Both the position numbers and the translations under genes were made by a program. Source: Roseiarcus sp963783175 (GTDB lineage: Bacteria > Pseudomonadota > Alphaproteobacteria > Rhizobiales > Beijerinckiaceae). From it: a stretch of DNA of 64,000 bases. Location: the NCBI GenBank assembly GCA_963783175.1, contig CAWANG010000026.1:67219-131218 (forward strand), in the 5' to 3' direction. Positions within the stretch are counted from its first letter, which is position 1, and each line of letters begins with the position of its first letter. Under the pieces are notes generated by a model. The model had not been told where the DNA came from, did no database searches, and worked only from the letters and a program-made list of their open reading frames with translations. Of the stretch, positions 17,820 to 28,277 are shown piece by piece.

Positions 17820-19258
17820 GCGAGACGATCCCCGATCAGGAACTGCAGCGCCCGGTCGAGCCGGATCTGCGGCGCGGGCTCGCGGCGCTGGGTGAGGGGC
17901 GGGCGGAACCGCACGAACCGCCAGTCGTTGTCGGCCTCAGGGAGGGCGATCGCGTCGCCCTCGAAGATCGAGTCGGGGTCGGCCGGCAGTTCGCCGGGAA
18001 AGACGGCCGCCTCGGCGACCCCGTCGAAGACCTGGCCGCCGATCGTCTCGCCCTTTTCCGGCACGCCGATGATTGCGTCGAGCGTTTCGCCGCCGGTGCG
18101 GATCTCAGCCTCGCGGGTGGCGCGGATCGCGGCGAGCGCAATGACGTCGATCTCGGCTCCGACCCCTTCGGCGCGCGCGATCGCCTTTCCCGTGAGCGCG
18201 CGCAGGATCGCCTCCAGGCGGTCGTGACTCGTATGGTGCAGATGGTCGGCCTTGGTCGCCGCAAACAGGATGCGGTCGATGCGGGGACGGAAGATCGAAC
18301 CCAGGCGCGACGCGCGTCCGGAGCGGAAGGCGCGCATGACGTCGGTGAGCGCGTTCTCGAGATCGGTGAGCGCGGCCGGGCCGGAATTGAGCGCCGAAAG
18401 AGCGTCGACCAGCACGATCTGCCGGTCGAGCCGGGCGAAATGATCACGAAAGAACGGCTTTACCACATGCGCCTTATAGGCCTCGTAGCGACGCGCCATC
18501 ATCGCCGCGAGCGAGCCCGGAGCGATCGCCCCCTCGTCGCCGACCGCGATCGGGGCGAAGGTTAGCGCCGGCGAGCCCTCGAGGTCGCCCGGCATCAGGA
18601 ACCGGCCGGGCGGCAGGGTCGAGAGGGCATAGACGTCGTCGCGCGCCCGCTTGAGATAGGCGGTGAAGAGTTCAGCGATCCGCCGGGCCGCGTCCTCGCT
18701 GGCTTCGGCTTGCGGGTCGAGGCCGGTGAGCGCCGCGCGCCATTTTTCCGACAGCGGCGCTCGGGCCGGAGTCTCGCTTGCCGCCAGCGTTTCGCGCGAC
18801 CATTCGGCATAGCTCTTGTCGAGCAAAGGTAGGTCGAGCAGCCATTCGCCGGGATAGTCGACGAGATCGAGCTTGAGGCTCGAACTCCCCGCGCCCCACC
18901 CGGCCGCGCTCTCGAACTCGATCGTGAGCCGCAGTTGGGCGATGCGGCGGGTCGATTCCGGCCAGCGGCGATCGGCGCCGGAGAGGCTCGCCAGATGCTC
19001 CTCGTAAGCGAACCGCGGCACGGCGTCGTCCGGCTGCGGCTCGAGCCGCGCCCGCATGATGCGCCCTTCCGCGGAAGCGGCCAAAACCGGCAGACGCGCG
19101 CCGGCGATGAGATTGTTGACGAGCGCGGTCAGAAACACCGTCTTGCCGGAGCGCGAGAGGCCGGTCACGCCGAGGCGCAGCGCGCCCCCGGAGAAATAAT
19201 CGCCGATCGAGCGGGCGATGAGCCCGGCCTCGAACACGAAGTCGCTGAAACCTGACAA
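17816..19258 (-). CDS. ycjX: YcjX family P-loop GTPase-like protein (DUF463)
   Basis: 480 aa with a Walker A motif GLSRSGKTVFLTAL near residue 35, then LDLVDYPGEWLLDLPLL (the DxxG-like switch) and IVLVDALSALN. The frame begins with TTG at 19258 (CGGAAT upstream); no better start was seen before the conserved LRLGVTGLSRSGKT, so the exact N terminus is uncertain. It is always linked with YcjF, which follows with a 4-bp overlap. The role is unknown, presumed a stress-associated nucleotide-binding protein near the membrane. Confidence 0.92.
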   Translation of the reverse strand: MSGFSDFVFEAGLIARSIGDYFSGGALRLGVTGLSRSGKTVFLTALVNNLIAGARLPVLAASAEGRIMRARLEPQPDDAVPRFAYEEHLASLSGADRRWPESTRRIAQLRLTIEFESAAGWGAGSSSLKLDLVDYPGEWLLDLPLLDKSYAEWSRETLAASETPARAPLSEKWRAALTGLDPQAEASEDAARRIAELFTAYLKRARDDVYALSTLPPGRFLMPGDLEGSPALTFAPIAVGDEGAIAPGSLAAMMARRYEAYKAHVVKPFFRDHFARLDRQIVLVDALSALNSGPAALTDLENALTDVMRAFRSGRASRLGSIFRPRIDRILFAATKADHLHHTSHDRLEAILRALTGKAIARAEGVGAEIDVIALAAIRATREAEIRTGGETLDAIIGVPEKGETIGGQVFDGVAEAAVFPGELPADPDSIFEGDAIALPEADNDWRFVRFRPPLTQRREPAPQIRLDRALQFLIGDRLA

Positions 19259-19358
19259 GGGAAATTCCGAACGCGCAAACCGGGGAGCCTATTTAGGCGG
19301 CGTCCGCCAGTTTGGACAGTGGCCCGCAGGCAAGCGATCGCGGTTCAAGGGATAGGAT

Positions 19359-19896
19359 CTACGCTTGGTCCGCGTCGGCCTCGAGTTCGGCCGGCGTCAG
19401 GTAGAGCGCCAGCAGCGCGGAATTGCGCTCAACGTCCTCCCAGCGGCGGACGGAAAAGTCGAGCGCTGCAACGGCGCCGGTCGGATATTTGGCGCCGAGG
19501 CGGCGCACCTCCGGCTCGGCGCCGGAGCCGGTCAGCGCCGTCGCCAGTTCGCCAAGCCCGGGATTGTGGCCTACGAGGCCGACGCGCTGCCGCGTGTTGG
19601 GGAGCGCGCGCGTCCGCGCGAGCAGCATCGTTTCGGTGGCCTCGTAAAGCCCGGCCTCCTCCATGAGTTCGACCTCGGCGCGCCCACGTGGCGGCGAGGA
19701 TCTCCGCCGTCTCCTTGGCCCGCGCGGCGCCGGAATGAACCAGGAGGTCCGGAAGCATACGGCGCTTAGCCAGCGCCGCGGCGACCCGCCGGGCGTCGGC
19801 GCGGCCGCGGTCGGTCAGTCTGCGCTCGTAGTCGTCGCGCCCGACCGACGGCTCAGTCTTGGCGTGACGAATGAGAAACAACCGGCGCATGGGCAA
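19359..19896 (-). pseudogene. sixA: SixA-type phosphohistidine phosphatase, frameshifted
   Basis: Histidine phosphatase family (2H/RHG). The first frame starts at 19896 with RRLFLIRHAKTEPS (catalytic RHA motif) and continues AKRRMLPDLLVHSGAARAKETAEIL. At about 19674-19690 the conserved text moves to the next frame, VELMEEAGLYEAT, then LVGHNPGLGELATAL (second catalytic His) and ends at 19359. Joined, it would be about 178 aa, the normal SixA length. SixA removes phosphate from histidine phosphotransfer proteins. One base change restores it, so an assembly error is as likely as real loss. Confidence 0.82.
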
Positions 19897-20044
19897 AGAT
19901 TGCTCGACCGCACAGGGATTCGCAAGCGGGGAGGGGCGTATGGTTCGCCCCTTCCGCTGCTTGCTCCCACGCGAAGCGGGGGAAGGGGGACCGCGCGAAC
20001 GTGCGGTGGCGCGCTTGTGCTGCGCGAATGGCCTTGCTAGCGAG

Positions 20045-20887
<843 letters not shown>

Positions 20888-20931
20888 CGACTTGGCTCCC
20901 GGCAAGATCTGTCAGAATGAGACGTCGCGCG

Positions 20932-23448
20932 TCAGTTCATCAAGCCTTTGACGGCCTCGATGAGCTGCTTGAGCGAGAAGGGCTTGGGCAGGAACACGAA
21001 TTCCTGGCCCTCCGGCAGGTTGCGCGCGAACGCGTCGTCGGCGTAGCCGGAGACGAAAATGACCTTGGCGGTCAATCCGCGCCGGCGCAATTCGGTCAGC
21101 ATCGTCGGCCCGTCCATTTCCGGCATGATGACGTCCGAAACGATGAGGTCGATCGGTTCCGCCGCCTTTTCGGCGACCCTGAGCGCGTCAAGGCCGGTCT
21201 CCGCCTCGAGCACCGTATACCCGCGCGAGGCGAGGGCGCGCGAGGCGAAAGCGCGCACCGCCTCCTCGTCCTCGACCAGGAGGATCGCGCCCCGGCCGGT
21301 CAGGTCCGCCGCCGGCTTGGCGGTCTCCTTCTTGACCGGCTCGTCGGCCTCGTCGCCCTGGCGGCGGGGCAGGAGAATGCGAAACGTCGCGCCCGCCCCC
21401 GGCTCGCTGTCGCAGAATACATAACCGCCCGTCTGCTTGATGATGCCGTAGACCATCGACAGGCCGAGGCCCGTGCCCTTGCCGACGTCCTTGGTGGTGA
21501 AGAAGGGCTCGAAGATTTTAGCCCGGACCTCGGGCGGAATGCCGTGGCCGGTGTCCTCGACCTCGACCAGCACGTAGTCGGCCGCGACGATCGCCATCTC
21601 CTTCAGCTCAGCGCATTCGGAGACGGGGAAATTGCGCGTGCGAAGCGTGATTTTCCCGCCGTCGCCGATGGCGTCGCGGGCGTTGACGACAAGATTGACG
21701 ATCACCTGCTCGAACTGGTTGAGGTCGGCTTTCACCTGCCACAGTTCGCGCCCATAGACGACGTCGAGCTGGATCGTCTCGCCGACGAGCCGGCGCAGCA
21801 GCATCTGCAGTTCGGAGAGCACGTCGTTGAGCTGCAGCGTCTGCGGACGCAGCGTCTGGCGGCGCGAAAAGGCAAGCAATTGCCGGACCAGCCCCGCCGC
21901 CCGGTTGGCGTTCTGCTTGATCTGCATGATGTCCTGGAAGGACGGATCGGTCGGGCGGTGATTGGCGAGCAGAAGATCGGAATAGCCGATAATCGCGGTC
22001 AGCACATTGTTGAAGTCGTGCGCGACGCCGCCGGCGAGCTGGCCGATCGCCTGCATCTTCTGGCTCTGGACGAGGTTCTCCTGAAGCGTGCTCTGCTCGG
22101 TGGTGTCGAGGGCGAAGATGGTCGCGCTCGCGCCCTCGTCGGTCTTCGGATCGGCCGCCGAGACGAAGAGGCGGGCGGAACGCGCGGCGCCGGTCCCTGC
22201 GAGCGAGACGTCGAGCGGGGCGATCTCCCCTTTGCCCTGGGCCGCCGCCTCGATCGACGCGCCCAAGGCGGCGCGATCGCGCTCGGCGACCAGGTCGAAG
22301 ATCGACAGCCGCCCCTTGCCGGCGTCGGTCTTCGGCGCGGCCTGGGTGAGCCGTGCAAAGGCGGCGTTGGGGCGCAGCACCGCGCCCGCGGCGTCAACCG
22401 CCGCGATCGCCACCGGCGTCGAATTAAAAATGTGCGCAAACCGCACTTCCGCGGCGCGCAGGTCTTCGCCCTTGATCTCGCCTGGCGCGCGATTGATCAC
22501 CAGCGAGCGCGACGGACCGGGCGCGCCGTCGCTGGAAAAGGCGACCTTGTGCAGGATGCGCACCGGCAAGACCCGGCCCTGGCGCGGCTTGAGATCGACG
22601 TCGAATTGCTGCGTCGACACGTCACCCGGGCCGCCGGACATCATGGCCAGCATCGCCCCGCCGTCTCCGGCGACAATGTCGCCGACCTTGAGCCGGCCGA
22701 CGCCGAACTGGGCGAGATCGTAGTCGAGCCAGCCGGCGAGGGTGGCGTTCATATGGGCGATCGCGCCATCGGGCTCGGCTGAGAAGAACCCGGCCGGCGC
22801 GTGGTCGAGATAGTCGATCGCGTGCTGGAGGTCCTGGAAGAAGGTCTCATGCCGGTCGTGGTCGCGCGTCTCGTCCGACACCGCCCAGACCATCATGCCT
22901 TCCTTGGCCGCGCCCTCGAGCGGGCGAACGCGAATGCGATACCAAGCGACCTCGCCTTCGCCGCTTGGCGGCGGCGAGAGACGCAGTTCCTCGCTTGCCC
23001 GCGCTCCAGACTTGGCGGCCTGCGACAGGCGATAGACCAACTCCGAGACGTCGGGGGAGCCAGTGAACAGGCGCTCGACCGGGCGCAGGTCGCCAGCCGC
23101 GCGCGCCCCCGAGAGCGCGCGGTAGGCGTCGTTGGCGTAGACGATTTGCAATTCCCGGTCGGTGACAAGGATTCCGTCCGGACTGGAGTCGGCGATCGCC
23201 TTTGTGGTGTCGAGGCGCGCCGCCCTGGTCGGGAATTGCAACAGGCCAAAGGCGAACAACAGCAAGCCGAAAGCGCCGCAGACAGCGAGGATGACGATCA
23301 TCCACGTCAGCAGCGTCGCGCCGATGGCGCTTGGCGCAAGCCACAGGGCTAGGAGAGCCCCGGCCAGGCACACGATGAGGATCGCGAGCGCAAGCGGATT
23401 GACGGTCCGCTCAATTCTGTCCACCGGAGGAGGCGGCGCCGTTTTCAT
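20932..23448 (-). CDS. cckA: Cell-cycle hybrid sensor histidine kinase CckA
   Basis: 838-aa hybrid kinase that, in alphaproteobacteria, phosphorylates CtrA and CpdR through ChpT. Two membrane helices lie at about 17-37 and 43-72. PAS-like regions follow (about 80-450, with SSPDGILVTDRELQIVYAND). The dimerisation helix holds His477 in GGVAHDFNNVL. The ATPase domain has N585/N589 (NLVVNARDA), DTGHGIP and GKGTGLGLSMVYG. The C-terminal receiver holds Asp772 in IVSDVIMPEMDG and Lys821 in LPKPFS. Length and domain order match CckA. It lies 44 bp upstream of the moxR gene. Confidence 0.96.
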   Translation of the reverse strand: MKTAPPPPVDRIERTVNPLALAILIVCLAGALLALWLAPSAIGATLLTWMIVILAVCGAFGLLLFAFGLLQFPTRAARLDTTKAIADSSPDGILVTDRELQIVYANDAYRALSGARAAGDLRPVERLFTGSPDVSELVYRLSQAAKSGARASEELRLSPPPSGEGEVAWYRIRVRPLEGAAKEGMMVWAVSDETRDHDRHETFFQDLQHAIDYLDHAPAGFFSAEPDGAIAHMNATLAGWLDYDLAQFGVGRLKVGDIVAGDGGAMLAMMSGGPGDVSTQQFDVDLKPRQGRVLPVRILHKVAFSSDGAPGPSRSLVINRAPGEIKGEDLRAAEVRFAHIFNSTPVAIAAVDAAGAVLRPNAAFARLTQAAPKTDAGKGRLSIFDLVAERDRAALGASIEAAAQGKGEIAPLDVSLAGTGAARSARLFVSAADPKTDEGASATIFALDTTEQSTLQENLVQSQKMQAIGQLAGGVAHDFNNVLTAIIGYSDLLLANHRPTDPSFQDIMQIKQNANRAAGLVRQLLAFSRRQTLRPQTLQLNDVLSELQMLLRRLVGETIQLDVVYGRELWQVKADLNQFEQVIVNLVVNARDAIGDGGKITLRTRNFPVSECAELKEMAIVAADYVLVEVEDTGHGIPPEVRAKIFEPFFTTKDVGKGTGLGLSMVYGIIKQTGGYVFCDSEPGAGATFRILLPRRQGDEADEPVKKETAKPAADLTGRGAILLVEDEEAVRAFASRALASRGYTVLEAETGLDALRVAEKAAEPIDLIVSDVIMPEMDGPTMLTELRRRGLTAKVIFVSGYADDAFARNLPEGQEFVFLPKPFSLKQLIEAVKGLMN

Positions 23449-23778
23449 TTGAGGCTCAAACCCCGAAAGGACATTGCCGAACGCGAACGCGCCGAGTCGA
23501 TCGCGGTCGCGCGTGTGCTACCATGGGCGGCGTCCGATGTCTTGACGGCGAACCGCCGAACCTGGGCGAAAGTGGGGTGAATGCCCCGGTTTTCAACGGG
23601 ATCGCATTTTGTTATGAATGTCATACAGGCGCCGGATGGATTCGGCGCGCGCGGGCGGCGCGCACGACCAGCCTTGGGTCGGCGGCGATCTCGCTTCTCG
23701 GGGCGTGCGGCGATGCCGCCGCTCGAAAGCCGAAGCTGAAGAGCAGGTTGTCGCGCGTTCGGCGGCGGGAGGCTTGGA
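23449..23778. other. Divergent intergenic region between cckA and fliO-like gene
   Basis: 330 bp, expected to hold the cckA promoter (minus) and the fliO promoter (plus). Base composition falls near 23585-23635 (TTTTCAACGGGATCGCATTT), the most promoter-like part. No TTAA-N7-TTAA CtrA box was found by eye. Open frames crossing the region have no family resemblance. Confidence 0.3.
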
Positions 23779-24957
23779 TTGGGCATGCAGTGGTTGGATC
23801 AGCTTCCGTTTGCGGATAATCGGGTCGTTCAGATCGGATTCCTGGCGGCGTGCGGCATCGCCGCGCTCGTTGTCCTGGCGATCCTTTACCGATTGGTGTT
23901 CGCCCATCGGCTGCGCGTTCCGGGCGGACGGACCCGCCAGCCGAGGCTTGGCCTCGTGGACGCGTTCAGCCTCGACGGCCAGCGGCAGCTAGTGCTCGTC
24001 CGGCGCGACAATGTCGAGCATCTCGTCATGATCGGCGGCCCCAACGACGTTCTGGTCGAATCGCAGATCAATCGCGCGCTGACGCCGGCGCGGGAAAACA
24101 GCCAGGCTTCGCCTTTGCTGGCGCCGGGCGCGCCCGGACGCCGAGCCGAGGCGCCGTTGGCGGCCGCGCCGGTCGTCGCCGAAGCGCCGCCGTCGAAGGT
24201 CACCGTCCCTGCCCCTGCCGCCGCGCCCGCGTCCGCGGCCCCCAAGGCGCCAACGCCGGCGCCAGCCTCGGCCCCGAAGGCGCCAACGCCGGCGCCGGTT
24301 GCGGCCCCCAAGGCGCCAGCGCCGGCCCTGGCCCCGGCGGCGCCAACCGTTCCCGTTCCGGCAGCGCCGACCGCCCCGGCGTCCGCAACCGCCCCGCTGC
24401 CCGCAGCCGCACCGGCGCCCGGGCCCAAACCCATCGAACCGGAGCCGGCGGCCCGCCCCGCAGCCGCCGCGCCGCCGGCCGCACAACCGCCGGAGCCCGT
24501 CCGCCCGGCGCCTACGCGTCCCAACATGCCTCCGCCGATCGTCCCCGCGAGCAGCTCCGGCAATCGGGCGACCGTCACTCGCCCGACGGAGAAGGTTCCC
24601 GCGAAACCGTCGCCGAACCCCGGCAACCCGTCGGCTCCCTCCGCAGCAACGCCCGCGCCGCCACGATCGGAGAGAGCGGAATCGGCCGCTGCAGGCGCGG
24701 CCGTCGAGCCGCGCTCGATGCCTCCCCCGGCGACGACCGTCGCGGCGGCCAGCGCAGCCGCCCTGCAAGCGCGGCCGGCGGCGAAGGCGCTGTCGTCGGA
24801 GGGCGGACAAAAATTCGGTGAAGCCCGCCCGGTCGCTGAAAAGTTGGGCGCAACGCCGAGTGTCAAGGCGCCGGCTAAGGTCGACGATCCGTTCGCCGAC
24901 CTCGATTCGCTCGAAGCGGAAATGGCGCGGCTGCTCGGACGCGAAAAGCTGAGCTGA
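23779..24957 (+). CDS. FliO-like flagellar biosynthesis protein with long Ala/Pro tail
   Basis: 392 aa. A single membrane helix (about 17-40) precedes a short FliO-type beta domain: RLGLVDAFSLDGQRQLVLVR, then VEHLVMIGGPNDVLVESQI. FliO assists assembly of the flagellar export gate (FliPQR). From about residue 125 to 340 the protein is almost pure Ala/Pro with KAPTPAP-like units, and it ends in a short acidic helix (DPFADLDSLEAEMARLL). The start is TTG at 23779 (GGAGG six bases upstream) or ATG at 23785. No other flagellar gene is in the window. Rhizobial genomes often keep this protein next to dksA, so a non-flagellar role is possible. Confidence 0.8.
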   Translation: MGMQWLDQLPFADNRVVQIGFLAACGIAALVVLAILYRLVFAHRLRVPGGRTRQPRLGLVDAFSLDGQRQLVLVRRDNVEHLVMIGGPNDVLVESQINRALTPARENSQASPLLAPGAPGRRAEAPLAAAPVVAEAPPSKVTVPAPAAAPASAAPKAPTPAPASAPKAPTPAPVAAPKAPAPALAPAAPTVPVPAAPTAPASATAPLPAAAPAPGPKPIEPEPAARPAAAAPPAAQPPEPVRPAPTRPNMPPPIVPASSSGNRATVTRPTEKVPAKPSPNPGNPSAPSAATPAPPRSERAESAAAGAAVEPRSMPPPATTVAAASAAALQARPAAKALSSEGGQKFGEARPVAEKLGATPSVKAPAKVDDPFADLDSLEAEMARLLGREKLS

Positions 24958-25010
24958 CAGTCGGATTTGTCGGCGCGCTCGCGCCTACAAGGCGCGGCGA
25001 GCGCGAATCG

Positions 25011-25427
25011 TCACTCGTCGCGATAAATTCTTTCGCGCCGCTCATGCCGCTCCTGCGCCTCGACGGAAAGGGTCGCGATCGGTCGCGCGTCGAGGCGCCT
25101 GAGCGAGATGGGATCGCCGGTCTCGACGCAATAGCCGTACGAGCCATCGTCGATTCGCGCCAGCGCGGCCTCGATCTTGGCGATCAGCTTGCGCTGCCGG
25201 TCGCGGGCGCGCAGCTCGATTGCCCGGTCGGTCTCCGACGAGGCGCGGTCGGCGAAGTCGGGATGATTCTCGCTCTCCTGCTGCAGGGCGGCCAGGGTGT
25301 CGCGGCTCTCCGCCAGGATCGATTCGCGCCATGCGATCAGTTTGCGGCGGAAATATTCCCGCTGTCGCTCGCTCATGAACGGTTCGTCGTCCGACGGCTT
25401 ATAGCTTTCAACGGCGACATCGTTCAT
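25011..25427 (-). CDS. dksA: DksA family RNA polymerase-binding protein, one-cysteine type
   Basis: 138 aa. DksA enters the RNA polymerase secondary channel and works with ppGpp in the stringent response. The coiled coil (about 25-95) contains the tip region HPDFADRASSETDRAIELR with the functional Asp/Ala-Ser elements. The globular end reads YGYCVETGDPISLRRLDARPIA: only one cysteine of the usual four-Cys zinc finger remains, as is common in alphaproteobacterial DksA. An AGGAA site precedes the ATG. Confidence 0.95.
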   Translation of the reverse strand: MNDVAVESYKPSDDEPFMSERQREYFRRKLIAWRESILAESRDTLAALQQESENHPDFADRASSETDRAIELRARDRQRKLIAKIEAALARIDDGSYGYCVETGDPISLRRLDARPIATLSVEAQERHERRERIYRDE

Positions 25428-25653
25428 GGCGATTCCTGTTTCGCATGGAATTTCGCGGCCTTATAGCGATCCGTTGGCTAAGGAACAATGACTATCGTCG
25501 CGATCTCCCTTGCCCCGCCCGGCCGGCGGCGCGATCCCGTGCCTGGCCCGAGGCTTTTTGCCTCAGCCGCGCTTGCCAGAGGGTAAAGAGCGGCTCAGAT
25601 TCATGTGTCGGGACACGCAGGGGCGGGGCCTCCGGTCCCGCAGGAGGGTCGTC

Positions 25654-26079
25654 ATGTACAAGCGCATCGTTCTCGCGGTCGATCTCGCCGAGTCGGAGTC
25701 GGCTCCAAAGGGGCTCCCTCAGGCGCTCGAACTTGCGAAGGCGGGCGGCGGAGAACTCAGGCTGGTCAATGTCCAGCCGGTGATTCCGGCCACTTTCATG
25801 GAATATGTGCCGGTGGACTTCGACGAGGAGCAGGAGAAGCGGGCCAAGTCGGAGCTTGACGCCATTCTCGCCGGCGTCGATCTGCCGGCGGAGCGCAAAA
25901 GCGCCGCGACGCGGGCGGGCGGAATTTATCACGAACTGCTGGAGGAGGCCTCCGAATGGCGCGCCGACCTCATCGTTGTCGGTTCGCATCGTCCGGTCAT
26001 GTCGGACTATCTGCTTGGCTCGAACGCCAAGACGATCGTACGCCACGCGCAATGTTCGGTGCTGGTGGTCAGAGAATGA
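25654..26079 (+). CDS. Universal stress protein (UspA family)
   Basis: 141 aa. The ATG at 25654 was chosen because AGGAGGG lies upstream and the family start YKRIVLAVDLAES follows. The C-terminal nucleotide-binding signature is DLIVVGSHRPVMSDYLLGSNAKTIV, the G-2x-G-9x-G(S/T) type of ATP-binding Usp proteins. The middle block VIPATFMEYVPVDF is typical of proteobacterial Usp. Probably cytoplasmic and monocistronic, convergent with the VWA gene. Confidence 0.95.
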   Translation: MYKRIVLAVDLAESESAPKGLPQALELAKAGGGELRLVNVQPVIPATFMEYVPVDFDEEQEKRAKSELDAILAGVDLPAERKSAATRAGGIYHELLEEASEWRADLIVVGSHRPVMSDYLLGSNAKTIVRHAQCSVLVVRE

Positions 26080-26142
26080 GGACGCCGCCGCCAGCCCTGC
26101 GAAACGCGGACGGACCCCAAGCGTAAGGCGTCTCCAAGACGA

Positions 26143-27318
26143 TCAGGCGGCCAGCGCCCGCATCGCCGCTTCGACGCCGTCGGACGTTAGCGGGAACATG
26201 CGGTGCTGGAAGATCTCCGCGATCATCGTCGTCGACAGCGAATGATTCCACTGCTCGGGCGGGGTCGGATTGATCCACACCGTGCGCGGCCAGGCGAGAA
26301 TCGCGCGCTCGAGCCACGCCCGTCCTGGCTCAGGATTGAGATGCTCGACCGAGCCTCCCGGGGCCATGATTTCGTGCGGACTCATCGAAGCGTCGCCGAC
26401 GAAGACCACCCGATAGTCGCGGCGATAGGAATTAATGAGATCGCGCGTCGGCACACGCTCGTCATGGCGGCGTCGGTTGTTCTTCCACACGCTCTCGTAG
26501 AGGCAATTGTGGAAGTAGAAATGGTCGAGCCGCTTGAATTGGCTCTTGGCGGCGGAGAACAATTGCTCCGCCGCTTCTACGTGCCAGTCCATCGAGCCGG
26601 CGACGTCGAGGAACAGCAGCACCTTGACGGCGTTGCGCCGCTCGGGCCTCAGGAGCACGTCGATATAGCCCTTGTCGGCGGTCGAGCGGATCGTGCCGTC
26701 GAGATCGAGCTCTTCGGCCGCGCCCTCGCGGGCGAATCGCCTCAGGCGGCGCAACGCCAGCTTGATGTTGCGTGGCCCGAGCTCGGCATCGCCGTCGAAG
26801 TCCTGGAACTCCCGGCGGTCCCAGACTTTGACGGCGCTGCCCCGGCGGCCATTGTCCTGGCCGATGCGGACGCCCTCGGGATGGTCGCCATAGGCGCCGA
26901 ACGGCGACGTCCCGCCGGTCCCGATCCATTTCGAGCCGCCCTGGTGGCGCCCCTTCTGCTCGGCGAGGCGCTGGCGCAGCGTCTCCATCAGCTTGTCGAA
27001 ACCAAGCTTCTCAATCCCGGCCCGCTCCTCGGGGCTCAGATATTTCTCGGCCATCCGGCGCAGCCATTCCTCGGGCAACTCTCTGGCTTCGAGGGCTGCG
27101 GCGAGCGTGAGCACGCCCTTGAACGTCGCCGCGAACACGACGTCGAACCGGTCGAGATTGCGCTCGTCCTTGACCAGGAGCGCGCGCGCCAGCCGATAGA
27201 ATTCGTCGACCGACATCTGAGCCAGATCGCCTTCAAGCGCGCGCATGAGGTCAAGATATTCGCGCGGCGTCGCCGGCACATGGGCCTGACGCAGATTGGC
27301 GAAGAACTGGAGAAACAT
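26143..27318 (-). CDS. VWA domain protein of the CoxE type, MoxR partner
   Basis: 391 aa. The N-terminal 130 residues are the helical CoxE-like region (LRQAHVPATPREYLDLMRALE). After a Gly-rich linker (GTGGTSPFGAYG) comes the VWA domain, VLLFLDVAGSMDWHVEAA. The metal-site motif reads DVAGSMD, where canonical MIDAS is DxSxS: the first Ser is Gly/Ala-type, as in CoxE-like proteins. The ending FPLTSDGVEAAMRAL is characteristic. It should work with the MoxR ATPase at 20045-20887; the client enzyme is unknown. Confidence 0.92.
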   Translation of the reverse strand: MFLQFFANLRQAHVPATPREYLDLMRALEGDLAQMSVDEFYRLARALLVKDERNLDRFDVVFAATFKGVLTLAAALEARELPEEWLRRMAEKYLSPEERAGIEKLGFDKLMETLRQRLAEQKGRHQGGSKWIGTGGTSPFGAYGDHPEGVRIGQDNGRRGSAVKVWDRREFQDFDGDAELGPRNIKLALRRLRRFAREGAAEELDLDGTIRSTADKGYIDVLLRPERRNAVKVLLFLDVAGSMDWHVEAAEQLFSAAKSQFKRLDHFYFHNCLYESVWKNNRRRHDERVPTRDLINSYRRDYRVVFVGDASMSPHEIMAPGGSVEHLNPEPGRAWLERAILAWPRTVWINPTPPEQWNHSLSTTMIAEIFQHRMFPLTSDGVEAAMRALAA

Positions 27319-27390
27319 GAGGCGATCCTAGCCTGCGCCGGCGCCGCCGTGCAATGCTGATAGGCTCAGCGTTCGCGAGGGTCTTGTTCC

Positions 27391-28257
27391 ATGTCCGTAG
27401 CCGTCGAGCGTCGAGAATTCGCGCTGCCGTTCGCCGCAAGCCCGGACCAGGAGATTTTCGCTGTCGGGGACATTCACGGGCGCGTAGACCTGCTCGCCGC
27501 GCTCATCGATGAAGCCGCGCGCGAGCCGAGGCGGCGCGAGAAGCGCGCGATCGTCTTTCTCGGCGATCTTGTCGATCGCGGGCCCGACAGCCTCGGCGCG
27601 ATTGATCTCGCGATCGGCGCCAAGGCGCGCATCGGCGCCGACGAAGGGATCGCGCTGATGGGCAACCACGAGGCGATGATGCGGCTTGCGCTCGATTCGA
27701 GCACCCCGTGGAAGGACGCGATCGAGGCGCTCGAAGCCTGGATCGCCAACGGCGGCGACCGGACGCTGGCCGAGTTCGTCAAGGCCGATGCGCCGCCCGA
27801 GGATCTCGACGACCTTCTCGCGGCGGCGCGCGCATCGCTGCCAGAGCGCGCGCGCGCCTGGCTTGCCTCTTTGCGCGTGAGCTGGCGCTCGGGCGCTCTC
27901 CTGTTCGTCCACGCCGGCGTCAACCCGCGCTTCGACCTCGAAGCGTTTCTCGCCGCGCCCTGGAACGCGCCGCTCTCGAGCCTCGAGGAAGAGCGCCACT
28001 GGGCCTGGGTCCGCTGGCCGTTTCTTGAGCATCGGCCGGGGCCGGAGGGCTTCGGCGGCATGTTCGTCGTCCACGGCCATACCCCAAACGACGCCAAGCG
28101 CGACGCCTCGCACGCGGATCAGATCGCCGGTTTCCGGCTCAATCTCGACGCCGGCTCAGGGCTCACCGGGGTCGCGAAAATGGCGATTATCCGCGGCCGC
28201 CACGCGGAAGTTGTCGCCGCGCGCGGACTGACCAACCGCGAGCTGATGCAAGATTGA
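27391..28257 (+). CDS. PP2A/PrpA-type serine/threonine protein phosphatase
   Basis: 288-aa metallophosphoesterase with all family motifs: VGDIHGR (near 27), FLGDLVDRGPDS, LMGNHEAMM, LFVHAGVNP and VVHGHTP. These supply the Asp, His and Asn ligands of the two-metal centre. Close homologues dephosphorylate Ser/Thr/Tyr phosphoproteins or diadenosine tetraphosphate; the substrate cannot be chosen here. GAGGG lies upstream of the ATG. Convergent with the adenylate cyclase gene that ends 21 bp away. Confidence 0.93.
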   Translation: MSVAVERREFALPFAASPDQEIFAVGDIHGRVDLLAALIDEAAREPRRREKRAIVFLGDLVDRGPDSLGAIDLAIGAKARIGADEGIALMGNHEAMMRLALDSSTPWKDAIEALEAWIANGGDRTLAEFVKADAPPEDLDDLLAAARASLPERARAWLASLRVSWRSGALLFVHAGVNPRFDLEAFLAAPWNAPLSSLEEERHWAWVRWPFLEHRPGPEGFGGMFVVHGHTPNDAKRDASHADQIAGFRLNLDAGSGLTGVAKMAIIRGRHAEVVAARGLTNRELMQD

Positions 28258-28277
28258 CGCGAGCTTCCGGGCGGCGA

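Noticed and set aside
16740..18227. 495-codon plus-strand frame over ycjF/ycjX
   Set aside because: Both minus-strand genes have conserved motifs and an ATGA overlap; the plus frame does not.
20917..22782. 621-codon plus-strand open frame across cckA
   Set aside because: Antisense shadow of CckA; amino-acid composition dominated by Arg/Asp/Leu and no recognisable motif.
23850..24866. Several long frames on both strands in the Ala/Pro region
   Set aside because: The GCC/CCG-rich repeat opens all frames. Only the frame at 23779 carries a membrane helix and the FliO motif.
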